NCBI GenBank assembly: GCA_031772625.1 | Contig: CM062813.1 | Coordinates: 769,296,720 to 769,360,719, forward strand | DNA length: 64,000 nt | Direction: 5' to 3' | DNA from: Pinus tabuliformis | Taxonomy: Eukaryota > Streptophyta > Pinopsida > Pinales > Pinaceae | Shown here: one piece after another, positions 21,019 through 32,821 of the stretch | Layout of the letters: each line of letters starts with the position of its first letter | Numbering within the stretch: position 1 is the stretch's first letter | The notes under the pieces: generated by a model | Databases searched by the model: none | The model's input: only the letters and a program-made list of their open reading frames with translations | What the model was told of the DNA's origin: nothing | Position numbers and translations under genes: made by a program

Positions 21019-21984
21019 AAACATTATTTGAAGTAAGACAAGCAGATAATTCTTCTAATTGTTCATTTATCTTCTTTAGATCCTTTCTATTAGAGATCAC
21101 CATACCCCGCTGCCAACGTTTAACACACGATCTGAGGCCCGATAAGCAATCCAAGAAAGATTTGGACTGCCAAGGGCAATCATTAGGGGAATGTGATAGC
21201 CAATACTCCTTAATGAGCTTGTTGAACTGCTTGTCCTCCAACCAGACCCTATTAAATTTGAACAGATAACTCCACCTATGGCCCACTAGATTCCATTTGA
21301 TAGAGATGGGACGGTGGTCCGAAATGAAACTGGGAATGATCATGACAGAGGGATTCTGCAATTGATCAACCAAGCTGCCGTGTATGAGGAACCGATCCAA
21401 TCTCTTAGCAAGATATGCTTCATTTGATCTCCCATTTTCCCATGTAGGCCCCCCTCTGGTGGGAAGAACATCAACGAAAGTATGAAGTAGAATGGCTTCT
21501 CTGATAAAAAAACCCACCTGGTCATTTTTCCTGCCCCTACCCCAGATCTCATCATTGCTCAAAGTACAATTAAAATCCCCCCCAATGATCAGAAAGTTAA
21601 TGTCCAGAAACGCAGAAGAGAGGAAATGGTCCCAGAATGTAAGGCAGTCTCTGTACGGGGCATAAATATTTAAGATGTGAAAAGGTCCAGTAGAACCTCT
21701 GATATATGCCAGGAGAAGAATACCTGCAAAACAACTAAAAGCCATAGCAGAGATCCAAACCTGATCCCATAAAACCACCAGATCACCAGAGAGACCAAAA
21801 TCATCCATTGCAGCTATATGCCAGGTGGGAAACATGCGCCTAAAATATGAAATGAAATCCTGGCAACCATGCATAGTTTCTTGAATAAGAATGATCTTTG
21901 AGTTTGAAGATCTGAAAAGGTTCTTAAGAGCTAAAAATTTTGGGCCCGCTCTAAGACCCCTAATGTTCATTGAAATTATATTAA

Positions 21985-23701
21985 TCATTTGGACAATTCC
22001 CTAGGCTTGCTTGCTCTAAGCGGCCCATTACCAGCGAGATCGACAATCGGGATGTCAACCGGAGAGAGGTCCCGGATGTGCATATCCGACCTACCATTCC
22101 TGCCTCGAAAGTGTCTGCTTCCCCTGTTCTGTTTCCTTCTAACTGTTATATTAGCAGCTGAGTTAGGACTGATGGATGGAGATGTAGATTTATGAGGTTT
22201 AGATATAGATAGCGGGCGAAGGTTGAGGGAATCACGTTTCAACAGAATGTCTAGATCATCTTCAAATAAATTTTTAGGGGAGGAACCAGGAGAGTTATGA
22301 GGGGTGACAGCCGAAGCAGGTGCCTTGCCTTTAATATCTGCCATCGTTTTTGGTGTAGAGGAAGAAGGCAGTAAAGGGAGAGGGGAATCCTTCCTTATGG
22401 GCGCACAGGAGCGATATCCAAGAGAGTGTGGAAAATGTGATATATATGTCACATGAGAAGTGGATGGAAACTCCTGTGAAGGATGAGGCACAGGAAGAGG
22501 AGAGGGAATGGCTTGATCCAAACAAGGTTCGGGGGGGAATAGGATTAACATAAAAGAGCATCCTCCTTTCGGAAGGAGAGAGATATAAGGAGTGCGGGGA
22601 CTTAGATTTGGAAAGAGAGCTGCAATTGTTCTCCGCAGAGGGGTGATGATCTTGCCGGATATTACCTAAAGACTGTGACTTTTTGATAGATTTGCTTGAT
22701 GATTTCTCCAGAGAAATGTCCCAAGAGAGCGAGTGACGATCATGCCCCAGATCAGAAATTTTTCCCAAATCATATTCCCAACTATGATCAATACCACCCA
22801 ACTCAGTCCTAGAAACTGAGGATATTCTGATATGTTCCTTCCCCTTTTGCGTACTAATTGGACGACGAGGACAGGACACCTTCAAGTGACCAGTTTTATG
22901 GCATACCGAGCATCTAAAAGGAACACCCCAGTAATCCAAACTCTGTTGTATGGCTAGACTGTCCCATTATAAATCAATGTATTCAGGAAAGCCCCCCTTG
23001 TAATCTTTTTCAATTAAAATCCACACAACTCATTTATCTTTTGCCCCCAGACATTTGGGGTCAACATAGATATACTTCCAAATGGCATTACCTATCACAA
23101 CCAAGGATTCCTTGGACCACAGTTCAATTGGGAGGCCCAGAAGCTTCACCCAAATATAGTTATTTTGAGGAGTAGATCGCAAAGGATTGAAACCAATGTA
23201 CCATTTGTGCAGGGCAAGAAAGCTTTTATCATGTACCCAGGGAAGAGAGAAGATTACCTCAAGATCCTGTTCTTTAAGGAGGTGAAAACTGTACCAATTG
23301 TTCATTAATATGACAATAGTGGGAATATACCCCAAGAGAGCATTCCATTTATTTCCAATCCAAGTCCTAATTTGGTCATCCTCCATAGATGGGAAGTGCC
23401 AGCGACCAACCAGTGCATGCTTCTGAAGACTAACTATCCTGTCCAAGAGGAAGGAACTATCCAAATTCATGGCCGAGGGGGGAGAGGATGTTTTCACAGG
23501 ACATTGATTCCCACTACAAGACTGGTAGCGAGATCCGTCATCTTTTCGGCCCAAGTTTGGGATGTATGCTTGAGGAATGAGATTATCGGTCAGCAAAGTT
23601 TTCCAATTTACCTCTGAGGATGTCCCACCAAATCTTTGTTCAGCTTCCATGGTTGCCTGTACCATGGCTGACGCGATAGACGCGTCAGAAAACGCGTCCA
23701 T
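21985..23701 (-). pseudogene. L1 ORF1 (RNA-binding protein, zinc knuckle)
   Basis: The first L1 protein packages element RNA. Starting at 23701 (MDAFSDASIASAMVQ), the first 223 residues have the DUF4283-type N-terminal fold common in plant L1 ORF1 (RIVSLQKHALVGRW, YSFHLLKEQDLEVI, YIWVKLLGLPIELW). A CCHC zinc knuckle follows (CSVCHKTGHLKVSC, near 22910). Then comes a Ser/Pro-rich tail ending KPRELSK. The frame shifts near 23030-22940 and again near 22400, so it is not intact. The stop TGA overlaps the ORF2 start in ATGA. Confidence 0.8.
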
Positions 23702-25190
23702 TCCAGCAGAGAAGAACCTACTAGAATAAATCGAGAGAGGATAGAAAATTCAAAATATGACCAGTGGTATTTGACGGAGGTCAGAGCTGTTAGACCGACA
23801 ATGACTAAATTAAGGGATCTAAGGACTTCGAAGGCACGTGATATGCCTTGACCAAAACAAAAGAAGGAGCTACAAGGATAACTCCGTCACTAACATCCAT
23901 AATAAATGGAAAAGACAATAGGACAGAAAGAAGTTAATGTAGATAACCATATTGGCGGCTTCCATTTAAGTAAGTGATAAATATTGTACTCACTTACGTC
24001 ATTTGAAGAATACTGAAAGCCAATAAACGATAACAGTCGATAATTCCGAGAGGGAACAGACCATGGAGTTATCGAAAAAGATGAAAGACAACGCAAAAGA
24101 AAACTATGATGAGCCCGGGAAAAGGATGCAGCAACAATAACAGTGGCTACACTTGCCACCATGGGCCAATTTTGATACTAAAATCTGAACATGGCTTTGA
24201 TAGAACTACATAATTTTTTATGTTCAGGAAGGGAGCCCAAATCCGACTTAAGAAAAGTGACCAGAGAAAGGAGCCAGACATAATAGAGACCAACATTCAA
24301 AGGCATTACAATCTTATCTATCAAACAACATAATAATAAAGTTCTAACCCTGGATGCAAAAAACTCAAGATAAAATAGAATTCATAATCTATGAAGATGA
24401 AATATATTTTAACATGAATATGAAATCCATTACCCTGTTCAATTCTATCTCATAGCTATAAAGGAGAAAAATAGCTCTTTATCATCTGAATCAGAGTAAA
24501 ACACCGATAGTACTAACCTCTTATCTCAGCAACCACGGAGAGCAGAGCACCGAAAGATCATGTAAGTCGCCTCCCAACCTTTAGCCACCAACCAACTCCC
24601 GAAAGGATGACAGACGCAAGACACCCAATACCATAGGCTGAAATAGATAACGAAAAGATCATACTATGAACCAAGAAATCTTCCTTATGACAGAAATCTA
24701 AAGGATAGAACCATAATAGAAAGACGTTGAGAAGCTAGGAGTTCTGAAAAGAAAACCTGAACGAAAGACTGTAAACATTCCCAGGATCATAATGAGAATC
24801 GCCAAGACGGGGAAGGCGAACTCAGGGATCCTCGCGCAGGAGTGCGCGAAGGAGGAGGGAAACCAAAACCAAAAAGGAAAGTATAGAATATTTTGACAGA
24901 AAGCTTAGGAGCAGCCAACATGCAAAAATGCCACACCAAGAACAAGCAGGTGGAGCATCATGCAGGAAGCTAGATGTGTAACATACCTCATGATGGCGGG
25001 ATGATAGGTGCGCTTCACTCATAGGATGACAGTGAGAGCAACGAAAACCCCGCTAAGTGAAAAACTAACACCTAGAAGAACCGTAGTGGCCATTCAAAGT
25101 ACGCGAGCTTATCTAGTTGGACACCTGAGCGGAGTTCTCTAGTTGGACGTCTTGGTGTTGCTCTCTCTGCGGTATGTCTCATAAAACAAA

Positions 25191-25517
25191 CCACATGGGA
25201 AAATTCATCATCTCACATTTCTCTTATTGAAAAATAGATCAACACTAAATAATTAATTTATTTAGTGAATGTTAAAATTCTACTACCACCGATAAAACAT
25301 TAAAAAAAAATCAACTATTTTTAAACATTTTAATTTTTATATTAAATTTAAATCTAAGTAACCAAATTGGTGATTGAAAAGATACAGAATTAGAAAGAAA
25401 AGCTAACTAAAATTAACTATCATTCTTCAAATATAACATAAACCTATTATATAACTTAAAATTAAAATTTATTTTATATTATAAAAACTTATATAACCTT
25501 TATCATAATAAATAAAT

Positions 25518-25556
<39 letters not shown>

Positions 25557-26100
25557 ATAAAAAAATTTATATATTATATATATTTTTAATAATAGATATT
25601 TCTCAAATATTAATGATTTATTAAAATGCAGAGAGTTAAACTTTTTACACAAACTACCTACCAGTAATATCTAAATCACTATTCCAGATCCTTATTAATC
25701 ATTAGATAGAATATTCATCCATACATAGAGCAACTTTCAATAGAGAAATACTAATTTAAATAACCATTAACACCCATTATTATACTATATTAACATAACC
25801 TGGTACAAAATTTCAATACAAATGAAATTTTAAAAATCCAAATTTCAATAATATAAAATTTTATAAAACAAAAACAATGATATATTAAGATTGTGATTTT
25901 AATCTTTTAATTTTTTCTTTAATTATATTTCACAACAAAATATTTTGAAAATTTGTAATTTTAAGCTATGCTATTAAATCTATACATTTAAATGCCTCAC
26001 CATGAATCTATTTCACACTTTAAAATACGTAACAATATCATAAAAAAAATAATACCATAATTTTTTTGCTCAAAAAAAAAAAAAAAAAAATCATAAAAAA
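25191..26100. other. AT-rich spacer with (TA)n microsatellite
   Basis: No gene. A (TA)n run of about 17 units lies around 25513-25549. From about 25640 the sequence parallels 44440-44790, the same flank of CRK copy C. Confidence 0.6.
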
Positions 26101-26109
26101 TAGTACCAT

Positions 26110-26305
26110 AATTTTTGTCAAAAAACAAAACACATCCGGGAGCTTTCAATAACAAGCAATGCCCCATAGTTGTGGCGGACTTCAGTCTCTTCCCAGTTGC
26201 GACCGCGCATGCCATGAATACGAGAGCCAAGGCCCCCCCACAACACCTAAAATTAAAATTATGTGTGCCCTATTGTGTGAAGAGTTGGCATCATGTGCTT
26301 TGGCT
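26110..26305 (-). pseudogene. CRK copy D, membrane-span remnant
   Basis: The minus strand reads NSSHNRAHIILILGVVGG and then, in a shifted frame, LALVFMACAVATGKRLKSAT, matching the transmembrane part of CRK exon 1. Everything before and after is gone. Its AT-rich downstream flank is shared with copy C. Confidence 0.75.
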
Positions 26306-27286
26306 TTAGCTTTAACTTTAACATTAAAATTAAAATTAATATTAACCTTTGAAATTAATATTAACATTTAAAAATACGTTAGAAACCTAATACTAACCCT
26401 AATCATCTTTCTTCCACACTGCTCTTTTCAGACACAACGATTCTAATACCCTTATAACCCTATTGCAATTTACCTAATAACCCTAACGTGCCCACCAGCC
26501 ATTGTTGTTAGAGTAAAGACTAACACGTCACAATTAACATTCAAACTGAAATGATAAAATGTCAACCGATTCAAATATATTTAAGTTGAACACTAATGTG
26601 GTTTGCATGGCATTTTATACTTATTATATATAATTGTTTTAAAAGTCTTTTTTTGCATGCTTAACATTATTTTGTTTTTATTTTTTCACAATAGTGCATT
26701 TAGCATAATCATGTACATTTAAGTTTTTCCATAATATAATAAGGTTTTTTTAGTTTTTACCATTTTTTTTTAAGAAAAATACGTATTTGAGAATATTAAT
26801 TAATTTAACCTTGTCTTTAAAAAAATAAAAATTAATAAAAAAAACCATTTATTTAAAAAACAAATTATAAAAGTTTGAATTGTGATATTAAAATCTATTC
26901 ATAACAATAATTATAGTATTATATTTACAATTTTTTTTAATAATATCAATGTTGTGTTAGCATTATATAAATATTAATAATATTATTTTTAATGAAATTG
27001 AAAGAGCAATACAATATAAAAGAGAATATTAATATATTAATAGATTATTAGCAATTTTAATGTTAATTTTAATATTAAGATTAACATTAATGTTAATCAT
27101 TTTTCGAGTTCAAAACTCATAACCAAGCGTCTTAATATTAATATTAAGACTAACACCAAAACTAGTATTGATATTAATATAAATATTAACATTAATTAAT
27201 GTTAATGTTAATGTCAATATTAATTTTAATATTAATATTAACATTAATATTAACATTAATATTAACATTAATATTATTATTAACTT
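26306..27286. repeat. AT-rich repeats: TTAATA/TTAACA runs and one copy of a repeat of about 275 bp
   Basis: Degenerate six-base periodicity (aacattaatatt) is present at 26310-26370 and strongly at 27050-27286. At about 26450-26716 lies a diverged copy of the unit repeated at 28122-28672. No gene is seen. Confidence 0.55.
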
Positions 27287-27298
27287 AACTAATATTAA

Positions 27299-28066
27299 TA
27301 TTAACATTACCAACTACTTTAGTAATCTCCCTTGTCAGATTTTTTGACGGTGCATCCTCTCAGGGTGTATGTGGGTGTGGGGCCTTTATTGTAATTGATC
27401 AACACAAAGCTTATTGCTTCTTTTGGTCGGGAGGCTCTGGTCACAATTGCAGGATAGCAGTTCTTTCCCATTGGGGTGTCCTAAGGTTCGCATATTAGCG
27501 TGCCATTGAGGATATTATTATTGTCAGTGACTCCAAATCCGTCATAGACTAGGTTAATGGTTGTTCCTCCTTGACTGTTCCTTTATTCCACTAGTTTAAG
27601 TAGGCTCTGAATTTAAAGGATTCTTTCGTGCATATATCCTTTTCCATGTCTATCAGGAACAAGATTTCGTGGTTGACTGTCTTTCAAGGCACAATATTTG
27701 CTCAGTGCCAAGATTTTTTCATCTCAGCTTCCTCATCAACAACATGGTCCATTCATCTAGTGTCTTACCTAACCAATGATTGGTTTTGGTTTTTTTGCCT
27801 CTCATCTTTCGCTTCTGAGGTATGTCTTTCATTTTGCTGGTCTTTGGCCGTTATGATAGTGTTTTTTTCCTTCTTTTGGTATCCACATGGGTTGTGTTAC
27901 ATGCTTTCAGTGGAGTCATGTTTTGGTTCACATTTTGTTATAGTTTGGGCCCTCGTTCCTGGGGTGGTGTCTTTTCAGTCTATTTGGTTTTGTTCTGGGT
28001 TTCAAGTTATTTTGACTTATGTAATGACTTTTATTTAATGAAAGTTGTTATTTTTTTTCCTGAAAA
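27299..28066 (+). mobile_element. 5'-truncated L1 LINE with RNase H end
   Basis: The plus-strand translation starts FFDGASSQGVCGCGAFIVID, the start of an L1 RNase H domain. It is followed by IIIVSDSKSVID and HISFSMS and is broken by stops. The 3' untranslated region ends gttattttttttcctgaaaaaa. A 12-bp target duplication aactaatattaa flanks it (27287-27298 and 28067-28078). Longer frames at 27628-28115 are the frame-shifted RNase H end and 3' region, not separate genes. Confidence 0.8.
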
Positions 28067-28121
28067 AACTAATATTAACCCTAACCATCCATTTTCCAAA
28101 CTACTTTTTCTCTAACTTAAC

Positions 28122-28672
28122 CACCCTAATAACCCTATTGTGATTTACCTATAACCCTACTCTCCTTCCTAGGAACTACTATTGTCACCAAGTCACAATT
28201 AACATTTAAACCAAAATGAGAAAATTATCAACCAAATCAAATATAATTAAATTGAACATTGATGTGAACATTGGTTATCATGGCATTTTATACCATCATA
28301 TATAACCATTTATAAAGGTTTTTGTGCATGCTTAACACTATTTTTTTTTGACATTTTCTCATAGATAATAGTTGTTATAGTTCATCTAACACAATCACGA
28401 CCCTAATAACCCTATTGTGATTTACCTATAACTCTACTCTCATTCCTAGAAACTACTATTGTCACCTCATAATTAACATTCAAACCAAAACGACAAAATT
28501 ATCAACCAAATCAAATATACTTAAATTAAACATTGATGTGAAAATTGGTTAGCATGGCATTTTATACCATCCTATATAACCATTTATAAAGGTTTTTGTG
28601 CATGCTTAATACTATTTTTTTTAACATTTTCTCATAGATAATAGTTGTTATAGTTCATCTAACACAATCACA
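28122..28672. repeat. Tandem pair of units of about 275 bp
   Basis: The two units start ccctaataaccctattgtg (about 28123 and 28402) and end ttcatctaacacaatcac. A third, more diverged copy is at 26450-26716, the two sites being separated by the L1 insertion and low-complexity DNA. The ccctaa phrases look telomere-like but do not form an array. Confidence 0.7.
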
Positions 28673-29394
28673 GGTATCTTAGTTTTCCCACAATATTAGA
28701 AGGTTTTTACTTTACCAAACTTCAGAAAGTTAATTGGTCTCATTCTACATCACCTTTTTCTAACATTGTAAATAAAAATACTCTATTCTAATCACATTCA
28801 AATGCGAATGCAATTCACTATAAAATTACATTACCATCTATCAAATATTCAGTAATTAACTTAATATATTTACAATTCTATATAATAAAATTAATAATAT
28901 TATTAAAAAATTATCACAATTATATATCCTCGTGAATTTTTTGTCGAAATAAAACATTAAATTTATGACCCTTAATATTATTATAATAGTAAAAATAAAA
29001 TAAGACAATTTTTTTATATATCCTAATTTTTTTAATCAAAATTATTTTTACAATGCTAAGAATACAAAGAACAAAATTGCTATATTCAACATTGGCATGA
29101 AATTAATTGTTAAACTAAGGCAACAAATAATCAGGGTAACTAAATTTATAAAATGACCCCAAAAATGTTTAAAAGAATTTCTTTAAATGCACTAGGCACT
29201 TAATAATATCAAATATTACTTTATCAATTTTCCTAACTTAATTATATAATATTTTTATCACTAAAATCATAATAGCTCTTTACTTGATGTTAAAATATAA
29301 ACTTAACATCCCAAAATATATTAACTTAACTTTATCATGTAGTCTAATTAATAGAAAAAATCGCTTTTTGTTGTATAAATTTTTAAAAATCATA
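28673..29394. other. AT-rich spacer, nothing recognised
   Basis: Stops occur in all frames, with no repeats or motifs of note. Confidence 0.4.
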
Positions 29395-29712
29395 TGTTTA
29401 AATCATTTAATTTGCAAACATCTAGTTCCTCAAAGTTTTTCAGGATGCTAAATCCATTTTATACATTTACAAGTATATTTCAAACAACATAAAATCACAA
29501 TGTTGCTAGAAATTGTATTGTGAGATTCTCACTAAAATCTATTAATTAGACTATGTCTAACATTAAGAATAGTATAATAATATAAATTAAATGGTTAATA
29601 AATGCAATTAAGAATAAAAAAATTACATATAAATCATATAAATTAACAATAAAAAATCATATAAATCAACTTCATATAACTTTATTTTAAATTATCATTA
29701 TTATTAATTTTA
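29395..29712. repeat. 3' flank of CRK copy B (left of LINE)
   Basis: Aligns with window positions 1-305 of copy A. It continues at 31462 after the inserted LINE. Confidence 0.75.
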
Positions 29713-31461
29713 ATGATCAGCCCTCTCTTAGCCAAGTTATATGGTAGTATTTTGGAAAAGAAGTTAAGCATATGGCTTGAAAGTGAAGGTAAGCGGGCTA
29801 AAGGCCAAGCAGGTTTCAGAAGGCATCACTCAACAACAGACCACCTTGTTACGCTTAGGATCATTGCGGAGGAATGTCGTAATGATAAATCCAATTTATT
29901 TTGTTGCTTTGTGGACTTTAGAAAGGCTTTCGATACGGTTCCTAGATACAACCTTTGGAATAGATTAGAAGAGCTAAAGGTTCATCTCAAGTTGAGAGCT
30001 GCTGCTATAAGGTTATACGAGAATGTAATTGCCAAGCTAAAGAGTAATGAAGGGTGGTCGAAAGATATTAAGTGTAACATCGGAGTTAAACAAGGTTGCC
30101 CCCTCTCCCCTACCCTATTTGGCATTTACATCGATAAGCTCGAAGACTATTTAGAGGAAGCAGGATGTGATGGCACGATCTTAGCTGGGATAGTCGTCAT
30201 CCTTCTTCTTTATGTTGACGATATTGTTCTTTTGGCAAGGTGCCCATCTGATCTTAATAAGCAACTCAGGCTTCTTAAGGATTTCTGCTCTACCATGGGT
30301 ATGACTGTTAACACTGACAAAACAAAAGTTATGATTATCAAATCCAAGAAGGACACTTACGCCAATTTTATGTATGATAATAATAACTTGGAGGAAGTGT
30401 ATTCTTACAAGTACCTAGGAATTGATATTCATCACAAGCTCAACTGGAGCCATAGCATTGAGAAAAGGATTAATGGGGGGTGGAAAGCTTACTTTGGTCT
30501 TGAAAATAATTGTAAAATAGCAAACCTTGTAATGTGGGATAAAAAGAAGTTCCTCTTTGAAACTTTAGTCACTCCTGTTATCTTATATGGCTGTGAGGTT
30601 TGGGGTTGCAGCATCTCCAGAGAATCATGGAGAAAGATTGAGCAAATCCAGAAGCGTTTTATAACTTATAAATTGAAAATTAAAAGTAATATACCTTATC
30701 CTATTCTCCTTATAGAAGCAGGTCTTTCCCCTATTGAGAGCCTAGCTATGCTTAGGTTTCTGTTGTACAAGCACAAAATCAGTAACATAGACGATCATAG
30801 ACTTCCTAAGCTAGCTTTAAATTCTAGCCAAAACCACCTAAGGCTCAATCGAGGGTGGCATAAAGACACAAGGGCCTGGTTAAACTATTGGGAGATCAAC
30901 GAAAATGATGCATTGCAAAACATAAGTAACATTAAAGATATTGTTACTTCTAAGTTCAAAGAAAAAATGTGGTGTGAGAAAGACTTAGCGGCTAAAAGAA
31001 AATTAAGTTATTATAAGAAGGTCATCAACCCCACCCTAGAAGATCAAAAGTATCTCTCTATTTTAACTAGCTCAAAGAAGAAAATTAATATAGCAAAGAT
31101 TAGAACGAATTCTCATGAGCTCCATAGTGAAACAGGTCGTTGGGCAGTTCCTAAAACGCCATGGACGGAATGGATCTGCCATATATGTGAGAATAGGAAC
31201 ATCGAGGATGAAAAACACTTCCTCTTAGAGTGCCCCGCGTATAACCACATTAGATCTTAGTTTCACAATCTTTGTTACAATACTGACCTTCCTAGCCTTT
31301 TACAATGTCAAAATTATAGTGAGCTCGGGAGGCTTCTCTCCAAGCTTTTTGAGCATAGGAATAAAATCTTAAATCAAAATAGATAATTTGTTTCTTTAGG
31401 TCCGATAGACCATTATTTGGTCTCAGCGGACGTTAACCATCATCATCATCATCATCATCAT
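29713..31461 (+). mobile_element. Non-L1 LINE, 5'-truncated, long open reverse-transcriptase frame
   Basis: The single open frame 29713-31260 (515 codons) starts inside the reverse transcriptase. Motifs in order: ISPLLAKLYGSILEKKLSIW, GQAGFRRHHSTTDHL, CFVDFRKAFDTVPR, GVKQGCPLSPTLFG, LLLYVDDIVLLA with a YVDD active site, TVNTDKTKVMI, YLGIDIHHKLNW, TPVILYGCEVWG. It ends with a zinc-ribbon-like CHICENRNIEDEKHFLLECP. There is no RNase H and no plant zf-RVT domain. About 180 bp of 3' untranslated region lead to (cat)8 at 31438-31461. It is inserted in the CRK copy B flank, with the empty site at about 305-320. The family is shared with 40034-44360. Confidence 0.85.
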
Positions 31462-32519
31462 AAGAATAATTAATATATGAATTAAACTTATATACATTTA
31501 AAAAATATGTAACAAGATTCTTTACTATGGAGATTCACCACACTTAAATTTCTTAACTTGTAAAGAGGCATTGTTAGGCTACTATATACCAATATCATAG
31601 CTTACTAATAACACATGCCCACAAAACATTAACTCATGTTTATATGGCACATGTTCACATGACATTTTTTAATTAATTAATTTAATTAAAAATTCAGAAA
31701 AATGATAATTATATTTGAGATATATCTTAATAAATCTTAATCTTTAATATAAAAATATGCTAGAAATATTTCATCAAGGTTAAATCTCTACAATCCACTT
31801 AATCACTATTATTAATTAAATTAAAATTCTGAAAATCTTATTCTAAAATAGAAATAAACAGATGCAGGTTCATAAACATAATAAAAGACCTCATTAATCT
31901 AGGAACCAAATTGAGATTCAAAAAATTCCGAAGATACAATAGACAGTAACGAAATTAATTTATTTATATATATAATTCCAAAATCTTCTAGAAATCTACA
32001 ATTCAACGTTAAAAAAAATCTCAAAATAAAAAATAAAAACATTTATAACAAAGCGGTACAGGAAGAATAAAAACTTCAGTGACTAATTCTTATATATTAG
32101 TAAATATATTAAATAAAACTTCGATGTCTTTATATTTTACAAACTGACTTACGGACCTTACATTTAAGCTCTTTTGTTTCATTGCTATAATAGATATTAA
32201 AACATTAACTGAAACCTTTCTCTTATTTGTACTGCAGATTTATCATAACCTGGATAAGACCAATCTATGCAATTCAGCGCTTGTTTCGTATCTCACATTT
32301 CAAGAAAGGGCCACGAGCTAATCGCACTATGATGTTGTAACGCTTCTGCCCATCATGCCGGCTACGTTTGTTTGCGTCTGCATATGTGCATGACAATAAT
32401 TATAAGTTTTCTTGATAAATTAATGGAAGTCAGTCACCGAATAAGATTTTATCAAGGCTCTTATTCTGGAGGTACTCTTAAACGAGCAACCTTTCTAATC
32501 CCTCTGCATACCAGCCGCT
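31462..32519. repeat. 3' flank of CRK copy B (right of LINE)
   Basis: Parallels about 320-1410 of copy A. It is AT-rich, with no gene of its own. It lacks about 80 bases of the small ORF region at 1067-1228. Confidence 0.7.
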
Positions 32520-32628
32520 CTTATGTTGAATTCTGAATACAAGTTTAACTTCATTAGGAAATTCCTTCCTTCCATGGATGTGAAGGACAGTTTTTTCACA
32601 ACCATTTCTTTTCCATCCTCGGTAGTTC
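32520..32628 (-). pseudogene. CRK copy B, exon 3 remnant
   Basis: An AG acceptor at 32630-32629 is followed by sequence encoding, with a shift, EDGKEMVVKKLSFTSMEG and then an EVKLV segment. This is the part of the kinase with the ATP-binding lysine (VVKKL). Copy A (1524-1415) has the same break at the same point, so this defect is older than the duplication. No further exon is found. Confidence 0.65.
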
Positions 32629-32821
32629 CTTAAATAATTTAAACAAAGAAATTCTAATCAAACTTTTGTAGAGTAATTAAGCTTAATTTGCTTCCTGCAA
32701 TACACTCGTTTTGAGGCTACTAATCTACATCCAACGCTCAGAGACCATCCTGTATTATTACTATAATTTAAGGTTCTGAACAGTGAAAACTAGTACAAAC
32801 TTTCTTAGCCTTATATGTTAC

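Larger units (their letters stand above)
17900..21988 (-). pseudogene. L1 ORF2 (endonuclease, reverse transcriptase, RNase H)
   Basis: ATG at 21988 (MINIISMNIRGL) overlaps the ORF1 stop. Domains in order: AP endonuclease (ILIQETM, GGDFNCTLSNDEI, RLDRFLI, SDHRPI), 21988 to about 21290; linker (WLKEGDKNTKFFHR); reverse transcriptase about 20550-19400 (KSPGPDGW, LRPISLCNTLYKIISK, LRKAYDCIDW, GLRQGCSLSPLLF, FVDDILL in place of YADD); a zf-RVT-like segment about 18700-18450 (FPIKIILFAWLVF, HIFLVCPYA); and an RNase H piece about 18169-17969 (NNKAEAMVLAGLLSL, FGDSKVIID). There are at least four frame breaks plus the 132-bp insert. Confidence 0.85.
17400..25190 (-). mobile_element. Long plant L1 LINE, nearly full length but broken
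   Basis: The minus-strand element has a GC-richer 5' region (about 25190-23705), ORF1 (23701 to 21985), ORF2 (21988 to about 17900) and a 3' untranslated region ending in a T-run and A-rich tail near 17400 (reverse strand gttttttttccttactaaaaa). The tail resembles that of the L1 fragment at 27299-28066. The exact ends and target duplication are not certain; tcacattt occurs near both ends. ORF2 is interrupted by a 132-bp insert at 20887-21018 and has several other frame breaks. Confidence 0.85.

Noticed and set aside
27628-28115. Two long plus-strand frames rich in Phe, Trp and Ser that look like a membrane protein
   Set aside because: They are the frame-shifted RNase H end and 3' region of a 5'-truncated L1 with its own target duplication.
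28075-28420. ccctaa phrases suggesting interstitial telomere repeats
   Set aside because: Only isolated copies inside a longer repeated unit; no array.
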